Assembly (NCBI GenBank): GCA_964466745.1
Contig: CAYXOX010000008.1
Coordinates: 1 to 51,474, forward strand
Direction: 5' to 3'
Source: CAYXOX01 sp964466745
GTDB lineage: Bacteria; Pseudomonadota; Alphaproteobacteria; Rhodobacterales; Rhodobacteraceae
DNA length: 51,474 nt
Part shown: positions 7,830-16,237 of the stretch, in pieces
Layout of the letters: every line of letters starts with the position of its first letter
Position numbering within the stretch: position 1 is the stretch's first letter
Position numbers and translations under genes: made by a program
Notes under the pieces: generated by a model
Seen by the model: only the letters and a program-made list of their open reading frames with translations
The model's database searches: none
What the model was told of the DNA's origin: nothing

Positions 7830-9820
7830 TACTCGAAGCTTTCCTGCCAGGAGCGCGCGAACACCTGCCGCTCGCCCTCGTAGGCCTCGTAACGCGCCTC
7901 GAGGCAAAGCGCGCCGTCTTTCCAGGCAAGGCCCGTGCTGCTCTCGAGCCGCACGTTCCAGCCGGGGCGCGCGTAGGTCTGGACGGTGCGCAGATCGGCC
8001 CGCGCCGCGCCACCGGGGCGCCCGCCCACGGCATAGGTTTCCGTCGCGTCGAGGCCGAAGCGCAGCCCGTCGATCTCGGTGACGGAGGCCCCGTTGTCCA
8101 CCTCCATCACCACCTCGCCGCTGCCGAGATCCCAGCGCTGGCGGCGCGCGACGCCCCGCTGCGTCTCCACCGTGGCGGGGATCGGGCAGGCATGGATGGC
8201 GGGGCCGAAACCCGGAAGCTCGGTGTGCGCGTGGGCGGGCAGCCCGGGCAGCGAGAGGCGCAGGCTCGACACCTCGATGCCGAGCTCGGTCGCCTCCGCC
8301 TCGGGCCATGCCATCGGCCAGTAACTCGTGGAGAGCGCCAGCCGGAGGGATCTGCCGCTTCCGAAAGCGTGGGCGATGCCCTTGAGCGGAATCGAGACCT
8401 CGAAGGGATCGCCCGGGCCCGCCGAGGCCGGCCGCCGCAGGCGGCAGAGCCCGAAGGTGACCCGCGCCGAGCTGCCGCCGGGGGCGACCTCGTTGAGGCG
8501 GACGGCGAGCAGCGCCCTTGGCGTTGCGCTGGTGAGCTTCAGCGACAGAACGGGCGCGCCGACGAGATGCAGCGGCTCCGCCAGGGGGGGCGTATCGAAA
8601 CAGAGCGAAAGCGCATCGTCGGTGCGCGCGTCGAGAGCGAACTCGGGGCCGGAGCCGCCGGAATCGAGCGGGCACCATTCGCCGGCCGCCGCGCCCACGC
8701 CCGGCGGGCTGGCCAGCCGGACGACCCCGGAGGCGTCCGTGCGGGCGGGCGAGAGGCTTCGGCCCTCGGCGTGCAGGGTGGTGCAGGCTGCCTCGGGCGG
8801 CCAGGCATCGAGCCCGATCCAGCCCCCCGCGATGCCGGGGTCGGAGGCATCCGGCTTCGGGTCGCGGCCGAGCCAGAGGCGCAGCCGCGGCTCGTCCATG
8901 ATCCCGGTCTCCTCGCCCAGGAGCCAGTGGCGCCACCAGCGCACGCACTCCTGCAGGAAACCAATCCGCGGGCCCGGCTGGCCCCATGTGGGATACATGT
9001 GCGTCCACGGGCCGATCAGCGCCTTTCGGGGCACATCGAGGTGCTGCATCAGCCGCAGGATCGCGTCGCTGTAGCCGTCCACCCAGCCGCCCACGGCCCA
9101 GACGGCGCAGTCGATGGCCGCGTAATCCTCGCAGACCGATCCGTGCCGCCAGAACGCGTCGCGCTCCATGTGGCGCAACCAGCCCGCGAGGGGCGGCTCC
9201 AGCGCCGCGAGCCGGTCCTGCCAGAGCGCGCGCCAGCCGTCGCCGGTATGGGCGGGGTCGGGCGGCCGGCCAAGCTGGGAGAAGAGCCCGTGGCCCCACT
9301 GGATCCCGTCGTTCAGCAGCGCGCCGCCCATGAAGTGGACATCGTCGGAGTAGCGGTCGTCGGTGGAACAGGCGGTGATGATCGCCTTGAGCGCCGGCGG
9401 GCGGCGGGCGGCGAGCTGGAGCCCCGCGAAGCCGCCCCAGGAAATGCCGATCATGCCGACATTGCCGTTGCACCACTCCTGCCGGGCCAGCCAGGCGATG
9501 ACCTCCAGCACGTCGTCCTGCTCCTGGCGGAGGTATTCGTCGCCCAGCGTGCCCTCCGAATTGCCCGAGCCGCGCAGATCGAGCCGGCACCCGGCGATCC
9601 CGTTCTCGGCGAAGTAGCCGTGGACCATGCTGTCGCCGATCGCGGTGCCGTCGGACTGGCGGTAGGGGATCGACTCCAGAACAACGGGAACCGGCTTCCC
9701 GCCCCTCTCCTCCGGAAGCCAGAGCCGCGCGGCAAGCCGCGTGCCGTCCGACAGGGGGATGACGATCTGTTCGAACCGCGCGGGTACGTCGCGCGTGGAC
9801 CGGACGAAATACTGCTGCAT
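7826..9820 (-). CDS. CocE/NonD-type hydrolase, X-Pro dipeptidyl-peptidase S15 family
   Basis: 664 aa alpha/beta hydrolase. The nucleophile elbow GISWGG has Ser at about residue 127. DLRGSGNSEG upstream is the family oxyanion-region motif. The Asp of the triad is probably in GGWVDGYSDAI and the His in IGPWTHMYP. The C-terminal third is the jelly-roll PepX_C domain. Characterised members are cocaine esterase, glutaryl-acylase-like enzymes and Xaa-Pro peptidases. No signal peptide is seen, so it is probably cytoplasmic and acts on what the dipeptide-type importer brings in: an acylated amino acid, short peptide or ester. It starts 142 nt after the binding-protein stop, beyond two strong stem-loops. 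Confidence 0.88.
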   Translation of the reverse strand: MQQYFVRSTRDVPARFEQIVIPLSDGTRLAARLWLPEERGGKPVPVVLESIPYRQSDGTAIGDSMVHGYFAENGIAGCRLDLRGSGNSEGTLGDEYLRQEQDDVLEVIAWLARQEWCNGNVGMIGISWGGFAGLQLAARRPPALKAIITACSTDDRYSDDVHFMGGALLNDGIQWGHGLFSQLGRPPDPAHTGDGWRALWQDRLAALEPPLAGWLRHMERDAFWRHGSVCEDYAAIDCAVWAVGGWVDGYSDAILRLMQHLDVPRKALIGPWTHMYPTWGQPGPRIGFLQECVRWWRHWLLGEETGIMDEPRLRLWLGRDPKPDASDPGIAGGWIGLDAWPPEAACTTLHAEGRSLSPARTDASGVVRLASPPGVGAAAGEWCPLDSGGSGPEFALDARTDDALSLCFDTPPLAEPLHLVGAPVLSLKLTSATPRALLAVRLNEVAPGGSSARVTFGLCRLRRPASAGPGDPFEVSIPLKGIAHAFGSGRSLRLALSTSYWPMAWPEAEATELGIEVSSLRLSLPGLPAHAHTELPGFGPAIHACPIPATVETQRGVARRQRWDLGSGEVVMEVDNGASVTEIDGLRFGLDATETYAVGGRPGGAARADLRTVQTYARPGWNVRLESSTGLAWKDGALCLEARYEAYEGERQVFARSWQESFEY

Positions 9821-9881
9821 CGTTGCCGAGGCCCCTCCTGAGCGGGAAACGCACCGCCGAAGGCGGCGGGAAAGCGGATCG

Positions 9882-9947
9882 GCCCGCCCGGTGCCCGGGC
9901 GGGCGGGACGGCCCCGGAGAGCGCGCGGCGGCGCGCCCTCCGGGGCC
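9882..9947 (-). promoter_or_regulatory. Two consecutive strong stem-loops after peptide-type binding-protein gene
   Basis: The first on the transcript (9910-9947) has arms GGCCCCGGAG / CTCCGGGGCC with a further inner GCGCGC stem. The second (9882-9904) has perfect 10-bp arms GCCCGCCCGG / CCGGGCGGGC around a TGC loop. They start 15 nt after the binding-protein stop and lie before the hydrolase gene. No T-tract follows. Likely role: stabilising the binding-protein message or limiting read-through into the hydrolase gene (inference). Confidence 0.6.
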
Positions 9948-9962
9948 ACGGTTCGCCTGTCG

Positions 9963-11519
9963 TCAGCCGGCCGCGAAATCGCGCAGGAAGGCCCACTGGC
10001 CGTCGGCGCTGTAGGCCGGCACGATCCCCGGGCGCGACACCCAGGCATTCACGCCGTGGTAGAGAAAGACGTAGGCCCCCGTCTCTTCCAGCCGGTCCTG
10101 CAGGTCGCGGTACATCTGCCCTCGGGTCTCGGGATCGGTCTCGGCGAGGGCTGCGGCGTTCAGCGCGTCCCACTCCTCCGAACAGGTGCGCTGCCAGTTC
10201 CAGTCGCCGACCTGCCCGCAGGTGAACCACTCGGTGACCCAGCTCGGATCGGGCGCCGTGGTGAACGGCTCGATGAAGAGCTCGAGGTTGGTGTGGTCCG
10301 CGTCGTCCTGGGCCATGGCCACGAGCGCCGCGACGTCCATCGTGCGGATCTGCAGGTTCACGCCGATCTGCGCGAGCTGCGACTGGAGCACCTGGCCGAC
10401 GATCAGCAGGTCCGGATCGGTCTTGAGCCGCAGCGTTACCGAGAGGTTCTCGGCGCCGGCCTCCCGGAGCAGCGCCCGCGCGCGTTCGGGGTCGTGGCCG
10501 TAGAGATCACGCTCGCGCGCGCCGAGGAGCGGCGGCGGGATCATGCCGTGCGCCTGCTCCACGAAACCGCCGAAGGTGGCCTGCACGACCTCCTCGGCGT
10601 TCACGCCGAGCTGGATAGCCCGCCGCACGCGCTGATCGGAGAGCTTCTCGGCTTCCACGTTCATGCCGAGCCAGGTGTATCCCAGCGCCGGCTTGACCGT
10701 GAGGCTGGCATCGCCCCCCTCGTAGAGCGGCACCGAGTTGGTGGACACCTGCGTGGCATCGAGATCGCCCGCGGCAAAGACCGTTTCGGCCGAGGTCACA
10801 TCGGGGATCGGATAGATCTGGATCTCGTCGAAATGGGGCTGCGGGCCCTGCCAGCCCGGGTTGCGCGTCAGCCGGATGATCTCTCTGGGGCGCCATTCGG
10901 CGATCTGGTACGGGCCCGAGCACGCCAGCGGATCGGCCGCGATGGTGGGGCTGCCCGAGGCTTCGACGGCCGCCTTGCTGACGATGAGCCCCGAGGCATG
11001 TGGGAGGGTCGAGGTGAAGAGCGGCGCGAAATTGGATTTCAGGCGGATGATGCCGGAATGGGTGCCGGTGACCTCCACATGGTCCAGCGCGGCCCAGTCG
11101 GCGCCGTAGACGGCATCGACGGCCGGGTCGAGGAACCGCTCGTAGGAGAACTTCACATCCTCGGCGGTCATCTCGCCGTGGCCGCCGGTGAACATGATGC
11201 CGGGGCGCAGCTCGAAGGCGATGTTGAGCGGGTCGCTGGCGTCGATCGAGGCCGCGGCGTCGAGCTCCCACTCCCAGCTGTCGCCGGGCTTGTAGCGCAC
11301 GAGGCCGGAGAAGATCGCGAACATCACGGTTTCCTCGTACCAGCCGCCGCGCAGAGCGGGGTCGAGCCGGGCGATGTCGCGGTCGTTGCGGATCTTCAGG
11401 ACCCGCCCTTCCTGGGCGAAGGTCGCGCCCGTGGCGGCGAGATTGCCGACGGCGACGGCCAGACCGCCCGCCCCCATGCGCTGGACGACCTGGCGCCTCG
11501 TGAATCCATTCCGTGTCAT
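9963..11519 (-). CDS. Dipeptide/oligopeptide-type ABC substrate-binding protein (SBP family 5)
   Basis: 518 aa periplasmic protein. The N-terminus has a twin-arginine-like signal (TRRQVVQRMGAGGLAVAVGN) with cleavage near ATGATFAQ. Family 5 features follow: DRDIARLDPALRGG, LVRYKPGDSWEWELDAAAS, ITFELRPG-type segment and the EDVKFSYERFLDP motif of the SBP_bac_5 signature, with LGYTWLGMNVEAEKL and RRAIQLGVNAEEV further on. Ribosome binding site AAGGAAGGA. It is encoded after the two ATPases (ATGA overlap), not first, so high expression may rely on the downstream stem-loops. Ligand could be a peptide, opine-like compound or glycosylated amino acid. Confidence 0.92.
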   Translation of the reverse strand: MTRNGFTRRQVVQRMGAGGLAVAVGNLAATGATFAQEGRVLKIRNDRDIARLDPALRGGWYEETVMFAIFSGLVRYKPGDSWEWELDAAASIDASDPLNIAFELRPGIMFTGGHGEMTAEDVKFSYERFLDPAVDAVYGADWAALDHVEVTGTHSGIIRLKSNFAPLFTSTLPHASGLIVSKAAVEASGSPTIAADPLACSGPYQIAEWRPREIIRLTRNPGWQGPQPHFDEIQIYPIPDVTSAETVFAAGDLDATQVSTNSVPLYEGGDASLTVKPALGYTWLGMNVEAEKLSDQRVRRAIQLGVNAEEVVQATFGGFVEQAHGMIPPPLLGARERDLYGHDPERARALLREAGAENLSVTLRLKTDPDLLIVGQVLQSQLAQIGVNLQIRTMDVAALVAMAQDDADHTNLELFIEPFTTAPDPSWVTEWFTCGQVGDWNWQRTCSEEWDALNAAALAETDPETRGQMYRDLQDRLEETGAYVFLYHGVNAWVSRPGIVPAYSADGQWAFLRDFAAG

Positions 11520-12547
11520 GATCTTGTCCTTCCTTGGGAATCTGGGAGAAAGTGGTTTTCCGGTTGGCCCGGCGGCGCAGGCGCCGGCTCGGCGAAATGG
11601 CAGGTCGCCACGTGGCCGGGCCCGACCCCGCGCGCCGGGGGGGCGACCCGCCGGCAGAGATCGGTCGCCAGGGGGCACCGGGTGTGGAACTCGCAACCGC
11701 CCGGCCTGTCGCGCAGGCTGGGCACGTCACCGATAATGAGCTTGCCGGTCGCCTCCGCGCCGCGCGCCGCGAGCAGGGCGCGGGTGTAGGGATGCGACGG
11801 GCGCGCGAAGACCGCGGCCGAGGGCCCCGTCTCGACGAGCCGGCCGAGGTACATGATCGCGATGCGGTCCGTCACGTGGCGGGCGATGTCGAGGTTGTGC
11901 GTGATGAACAGGAAGCTGACGCCGCGCCGCTCCTGCAGATCGTTGAGCAGGTTCAGCAGCTCGCCCTGCACCGAAAGGTCGAGCCCCGCCGTGGGCTCGT
12001 CGGCGATGACGATCTCGGGCTCGAGCGCGAGCGCGCGGGCCACCGTCGCCCGCCGCGCCTGCCCGCCGGAGATCTGGTGCGGATACCGGTCGGCGAACTC
12101 GGCGGAGAGGCCCACCTGGTCCAGCAGCGCGATCGCCTTGTCGCGGCGCCGGCCCTCGGTCGCGCCATGGATCGCGAGCGGCTCGGAAACGGATTTCCAC
12201 AGGCGCATCCGCGGGTTCAGCGCGGCGACGGCATCCTGGAACATCATGGTCATGCGGCGCCGCAGCTGCGGCCAGTGCGGCGACCGCTCGGAGCCGACGC
12301 TGAGCGCGCCGAGCCGGATCTGCCCCGCGGAGATCGGCGCAAGCCCCATGGCGGCGCGGCCGAGCGTTGTCTTGCCGCTGCCGCTCTCACCGATCAGCCC
12401 CACCGTCTGCCCGCGACCGATCGCGAGGCTCGTGCCTTCGAGGATCGTCACGTGGGCGGGCCGCCCGGCGAGCCGGTCCAGGAGCCCGCCGGCCGGGTAG
12501 CGGACGGTCAGGCTCTCGATGTCGAGGAGGGGCGCGCCGGGGCTCAT
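11516..12547 (-). CDS. Dipeptide-type ABC transporter ATPase (OppF/DppF type)
   Basis: 343 aa. Walker A GESGSGKTTLGRA, Q-loop MMFQDAVAALNPRM, signature ISGGQARRATVARALA, Walker B EIVIADEPTAGLD and H-loop FITHNLD are all present. The C-terminal oligo_HPY segment (GPSAAVFARPSHPYTRALL and the CPLATDLCRR cysteine motif) is typical of Opp/Dpp ATPases and often carries an Fe-S cluster. The ATG overlaps the stop of the other ATPase (ATGA), and its own stop overlaps the binding-protein start in the same way. It should pair with the ATPase encoded just upstream to power the importer. Confidence 0.93.
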   Translation of the reverse strand: MSPGAPLLDIESLTVRYPAGGLLDRLAGRPAHVTILEGTSLAIGRGQTVGLIGESGSGKTTLGRAAMGLAPISAGQIRLGALSVGSERSPHWPQLRRRMTMMFQDAVAALNPRMRLWKSVSEPLAIHGATEGRRRDKAIALLDQVGLSAEFADRYPHQISGGQARRATVARALALEPEIVIADEPTAGLDLSVQGELLNLLNDLQERRGVSFLFITHNLDIARHVTDRIAIMYLGRLVETGPSAAVFARPSHPYTRALLAARGAEATGKLIIGDVPSLRDRPGGCEFHTRCPLATDLCRRVAPPARGVGPGHVATCHFAEPAPAPPGQPENHFLPDSQGRTRS

Positions 12548-13509
12548 GGCGCCGCCAGGTGGCAGGCCGCATGCCATCCCTCGCCCAGCGCCGCGGGGCG
12601 CGGCCTTTCGCAATGGCAGCGCGCGATGGCTTCCGGGCATCGCGGTGCGAAGATGCAGCCGGAGGGCAGATCGTCGGGCCGCGGAACACGGCCGGGGATC
12701 GTCGGAAGGTGGCGCGTCGGCGTGCCGATGCGGGCCGGATCGCACTCGAGCAGCGCCTGCGTGTAGGGATGCGCGGGGTTCTCCAGCACGTCCCTCACCG
12801 GGCCGCTCTCCACCAGCTCGCCCCCGTAGAGCACGGCCACCCGCTCGCAGATGCGGGCGACCGAACCGATATCGTGGGTGATGAACACCATCGCCCCGCC
12901 CAGCGAGCGGCGGGCCGTTGCGAGAATCTCGAAGATCTGCGCCTCGGTGGTGGCATCGAGCGCCGTCGTCGGCTCGTCCGCGATCATCAGCCGCGGCTCG
13001 GCCAGCAGCGCCGCCGCAATCATGACCCGCTGCCTGATGCCGCCCGAAAGCTGGTGCGGGAACTGGCGCATCCTGTCGGCGGGATCGGAAAGGCCCACGC
13101 TGGCCAGGATCTCCACCGCCCGCGCCCGCCGCTCGGCCGCCGGGGTGCCGCGCCAGTGCTGGAACTCCTCGAGCTGGCGGCCGATCCGCTTGACCGGGTT
13201 GAGCGCCGTGAACGGATCCTGGAAGATAGTGGCGATCTCGTTGCCCCTGAGGCGGCGCAGCTCCTCGGCCCCGATGGCGGTGATGTCGCGCCCGTCGAAG
13301 AGGATCCTCCCCGTCACCCGCGCACCGGGCGGCAGCAGGCCCTGGATGGCCAGCGCGAGGGACGACTTTCCCGAGCCGCTTTCGCCCACCAGCCCGAGCG
13401 TCTCCCCGGGGGCGAGTTCGAGGCTCACGCCGCGCACCGCCGCCGCGCCTTCCGCCGCGCCCGGGTAGGTGATGCTCACCCCTTCGAACTGCAGGATCGG
13501 GCGGGTCAT
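12544..13509 (-). CDS. Dipeptide-type ABC transporter ATPase (OppD/DppD type)
   Basis: 321 aa. Walker A GESGSGKSSLALA, Q-loop IFQDPFTALNPVKR, signature LSGGIRQRVMIAAAL, Walker B LMIADEPTTALD and H-loop FITHDIGSVARIC are intact. The C-terminus has the oligo_HPY region (ENPAHPYTQALL, GCIFAPRCPEAIARC). Start at MTRPILQFEG; the ATG overlaps the permease stop (ATGA). Intact motifs and strict 4-nt overlaps through the operon argue for a functional transporter. Confidence 0.93.
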   Translation of the reverse strand: MTRPILQFEGVSITYPGAAEGAAAVRGVSLELAPGETLGLVGESGSGKSSLALAIQGLLPPGARVTGRILFDGRDITAIGAEELRRLRGNEIATIFQDPFTALNPVKRIGRQLEEFQHWRGTPAAERRARAVEILASVGLSDPADRMRQFPHQLSGGIRQRVMIAAALLAEPRLMIADEPTTALDATTEAQIFEILATARRSLGGAMVFITHDIGSVARICERVAVLYGGELVESGPVRDVLENPAHPYTQALLECDPARIGTPTRHLPTIPGRVPRPDDLPSGCIFAPRCPEAIARCHCERPRPAALGEGWHAACHLAAP

Positions 13510-14393
13510 GCCCGGCGCTCCGCGCGCGGATCGAGCGCGTCGCGCAGCGCCTCGCCGAGAAACGTGAACGCGATGGTGGAGATCACGATGGGCAGCCCGG
13601 CGGCGAAGGCGATGTGGGGGGCCTGGCGCACGTAGGTGTAGCCCTCGGACAGGATGTTGCCCCAGCTCGGCTCCGGCGGCTGCACCCCCTGCCCCAAAAA
13701 GCTGAGCCCGGCCTCGATACCGATGACGGCGGGAATGTCCATCGCCACCAGCACGAGAAGCGGTCCGATCATGTTCGGCAGCAAATGGGTGACGGCCAGC
13801 CGCAGCCGCGAGGCCCCCATCGCCCGCGCCGCGATCACGAAATCCGCGTTGCGCAGCACCAGCACCTGGTTGCGGACCACCCTGAAATAGCCCGGAGCCA
13901 TGGAGATGGTGATGATGACGATCAGCGTGGTCGTCGAGGGGCCGTAGATCGCGACGATGGCCAGCGCGAAGAGGATCAGCGGCAGCGACTTGAGCGAATC
14001 GTTGACGAGCACGAGCGCGCCGTCGACGGCGCGCGAGCCCAGCCCGGCCATCAGCCCCAGCACCAGCCCGACGCCCAGCGCGCCGCCCGTGCCGAGGAAC
14101 GCCACCCGCAGCGCCGTTCGCGTGCCGTGCATCAGGCGGCTGAGAAGATCGCGCCCCAGCTGGTCGGTGCCCAGCAGATGCGTCATCGACGGGCCCTGCA
14201 TCCTGTCCCGAGGGGAAATGGCGACCGGATCGTGGGGCGCCACGAGGGGCGCGAAGAGCGCGACGAACACGAAGCCGGCCACCACGAGCAGCGCGCCGAG
14301 GCCGGTCGGGCTTGCCAGCAGCAGCCGCAGGGCGACCGGCCCCGGCGGCGGCACGGACCGGCGCCCGGTGGCTGTCGGTGTGTCTGCGCTCAC
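13506..14393 (-). CDS. Dipeptide-type ABC transporter permease (DppC/OppC type)
   Basis: 295 aa inner-membrane permease. It has the OppC_N region before the first membrane span (GLGALLVVAGFVFVALFAPL), the HLLGTDQLGRDLLSRLMHGTR motif typical of DppC, and the EAA-loop region near VIAARAMGASRLRLAVTHLLP. The GTG start at 14393 overlaps the DppB-type stop (GTGA), is in frame and leaves a normal-length protein. It should form a heterodimeric channel with the permease encoded immediately upstream. Confidence 0.92.
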   Translation of the reverse strand: MSADTPTATGRRSVPPPGPVALRLLLASPTGLGALLVVAGFVFVALFAPLVAPHDPVAISPRDRMQGPSMTHLLGTDQLGRDLLSRLMHGTRTALRVAFLGTGGALGVGLVLGLMAGLGSRAVDGALVLVNDSLKSLPLILFALAIVAIYGPSTTTLIVIITISMAPGYFRVVRNQVLVLRNADFVIAARAMGASRLRLAVTHLLPNMIGPLLVLVAMDIPAVIGIEAGLSFLGQGVQPPEPSWGNILSEGYTYVRQAPHIAFAAGLPIVISTIAFTFLGEALRDALDPRAERRA

Positions 14394-15340
14394 CGGTCCT
14401 TGTCCTCCGCCACCCTTGGATCGAGAAGCGCGATGGTCGCGTCGGCGGCGAAGTTGGCGGCAACATAGAGCGCCGTCGTGACCACGACCGAGCCGAGCAG
14501 CACCGGGAAATTGCGGCTGATGACGGCATCGAAGGCCAGCGAGCCGAGGCCCGGGCGCGAGAACACGATCTCCACCAGCACGGCGCCCGAAAGCACGTTG
14601 CCCATGCCGACGCCGATCACGGAGATGACGGGCACCACCGCGATGGGCAGCACGAAGCGGAGCGCGATGCGCAGATCGCCGATGCCGTAGGCGCGGTAGG
14701 TCTGAACATGGTTTTCCGAAAGGGTCTCCAGCATGGAGACGCGCACCAGCCGCGCGATGTAGCCGACCCAGGCCAGCCCCACCGCGAAGGCCGGCAGCAC
14801 GAGGTGATGGGCCCGGTCGAGCAGGTCGCCCGGCTCTCCGGCGCCCATCGAGGGCGTCCACTGCAGGATGACCGAGAAGAGGATGAGCCCGTAGATCGCG
14901 ATCAGGAAGGCGGGCAGCGCGACGACGCTGGTGGAGACGAGGCCGACGAGCCGATCGGCCCAGGAGTTCCGCCGGAGCGCCGCCCACACGCCGAGCGGCA
15001 TGCCGAGGAGCATGGCCCAGCCGAGGCCCGCAACCGCGAGCACAACGGTATTGGGAAGCGCCGCCAGCACCATGCCGGAGACAGGCCGCTGGCTGAGAAC
15101 GTCCGTCCCGAGATCCCCCTGCAGGAGCGACCAGAGGAAGTTGCCGGCCTGGACCCAGATCGGGTGATCGAGGCCCATCTGCTCGCGGAAGGCGAGCCGC
15201 TGCGCCTCCGAGGCGCGCGGCCCGAGCGCGATGACCGCGGGATCGCCCGGAACCGCATAGATGACGACGAAAAGCATCAGCATCGCCACCACCAGCACCG
15301 ACAGGCCGAGAAACAGTCTGCGCAAGAGATAGGCGGCCAT
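14390..15340 (-). CDS. Dipeptide-type ABC transporter permease (DppB/OppB type)
   Basis: 316 aa. The start MAAYLLRRLFLGLSVLVVAM is the standard DppB N-terminus. VIYAVPGDPAVIALGPRASE, then QMGLDHPIWVQ and LQGDLGTDVLSQRPVS, follow the family pattern, as does the EAA loop QTYRAYGIGDLRIALRFVLP. It is the first gene of a seven-gene operon (two permeases, two ATPases, binding protein, S15 hydrolase, DUF1989). A 19-bp inverted repeat, ATAGGT-N7-ACCTAT (15339-15357), overlaps the start codon and could be an operator or an mRNA structure; this is weak. The ribosome binding site is poor (AGG 12 nt upstream). Confidence 0.92.
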   Translation of the reverse strand: MAAYLLRRLFLGLSVLVVAMLMLFVVIYAVPGDPAVIALGPRASEAQRLAFREQMGLDHPIWVQAGNFLWSLLQGDLGTDVLSQRPVSGMVLAALPNTVVLAVAGLGWAMLLGMPLGVWAALRRNSWADRLVGLVSTSVVALPAFLIAIYGLILFSVILQWTPSMGAGEPGDLLDRAHHLVLPAFAVGLAWVGYIARLVRVSMLETLSENHVQTYRAYGIGDLRIALRFVLPIAVVPVISVIGVGMGNVLSGAVLVEIVFSRPGLGSLAFDAVISRNFPVLLGSVVVTTALYVAANFAADATIALLDPRVAEDKDR

Positions 15341-15651
15341 AGGTTTGCGATACCTATTCAGGTTTGGGACGTCGCGGTCACAGTGGGTGTGCCCGTGTTT
15401 GACCACATGAGGGCCGGGTTGTCCATCAAGCGGGCTTATCGAAAAGCCCGGATTATCGCGATCCGCGCTTATCAGTGCTGGCATCCGACGGGGGTTTCGG
15501 GTGGCAAACCACACGGTTCACTCATTTTTTTTTGATTTCGATCAATTTTGTGGCGGAATGCCATGCCGCCTCCGTCGGAGCAGTTTTTCGGCGCGGCACG
15601 GCGCCCCGGAGCGGGGCGAAACCGATCCGCGGCCCGCCGCCCTCGCGGCGT
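15341..15651. promoter_or_regulatory. Upstream region of dipeptide-type ABC operon; no gene
   Basis: 311 bp between the Lrp-type regulator stop and the operon start, both on the minus strand. It holds the only AT-rich stretch nearby (15527-15551, with a run of nine T on the plus strand), so the operon promoter is probably here. A short 7-bp stem (15602-15618, CGCCCCG-GAG-CGGGGCG) sits about 35 nt downstream of the regulator stop and may help end that transcript. I see no coding potential with a ribosome binding site. Confidence 0.4.
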
Positions 15652-16122
15652 TCAGGTGTGCATCACGCCCGAGTCGAGCACGCTCTCCAGCGAGACGTAG
15701 GTGGAGGTCGAGGCGACGTTCGGCAAACGGGAGATCCGCTCGCCGAGCACGCGCCTGTACTCTCCGATGTCGCCCGTGCGCACCTTCACGAGATAGTCGA
15801 ACCCGCCCGCGATCATGTGGCAGGATTCAACCTCCGGGATCTGCCGGACGGCGGCGTTGAAGGCGCGCAGCGACTGCTCGCGGGTGTCCGAAAGCTTCAC
15901 CTCGAGAAAGGCGACATGCTCCCGCCCGAGCTTCGCGGCCGAGAACTCGGCCCTGTACCCGGTGATGACGCCGAGCGCTTCGAGCCGCCGCACCCGCGCG
16001 GTGACCGGCGTTTTCGAAAGGCCGACCTTCTGGCCGAGCGCCGTCATCGAGATGCGCCCGTCCGTTGCGAGCACCGAGAGTATCCGGTGGTCGATCGTGT
16101 CCAGATCCGGATCGCCTGACAT
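15652..16122 (-). CDS. putR: Lrp/AsnC-family regulator of proline dehydrogenase
   Basis: 156 aa. An N-terminal winged helix-turn-helix (DTIDHRILSVLATDGRISMT ... VGLSKTPVTARVRRLEALGVI) precedes an AsnC/RAM ligand-binding domain (SCHMIAGGFDYLVKVRTGDI). Length and order are those of Lrp-family members. It is divergent from putA with 115 bp between start codons, the classic putR-putA arrangement of alphaproteobacteria, where PutR activates putA in response to proline. That context, more than specific residues, gives the name. Confidence 0.87.
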   Translation of the reverse strand: MSGDPDLDTIDHRILSVLATDGRISMTALGQKVGLSKTPVTARVRRLEALGVITGYRAEFSAAKLGREHVAFLEVKLSDTREQSLRAFNAAVRQIPEVESCHMIAGGFDYLVKVRTGDIGEYRRVLGERISRLPNVASTSTYVSLESVLDSGVMHT

Positions 16123-16237
16123 GACAGATGACCTTCAAGAGAGAAATTTTTGGTCGAAACGCCTATCCAATGCCAAAACATGGGCGAAACGTCCAGCCGC
16201 GAGGCGCTACTAGGAACGCGACGCAGGAGGGGCACGG
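16123..16237. promoter_or_regulatory. putR-putA divergent promoter region with direct repeats
   Basis: The heptamer CGAAACG occurs twice in the same orientation, at 16155-16161 and 16185-16191, exactly 30 bp apart (about three helical turns). An A/T-rich stretch (16144-16151) lies next to the first copy. Spacing on one DNA face suits an Lrp-family regulator that wraps DNA. A strong putA ribosome binding site (AGGAGGGG, 16224-16233) closes the region. The regulator binding is inferred. Confidence 0.4.

Noticed and set aside
15602..15618. Intrinsic terminator after putR
   Set aside because: The 7-bp stem has no T-tract on either strand, so it is mentioned only as part of the intergenic region.
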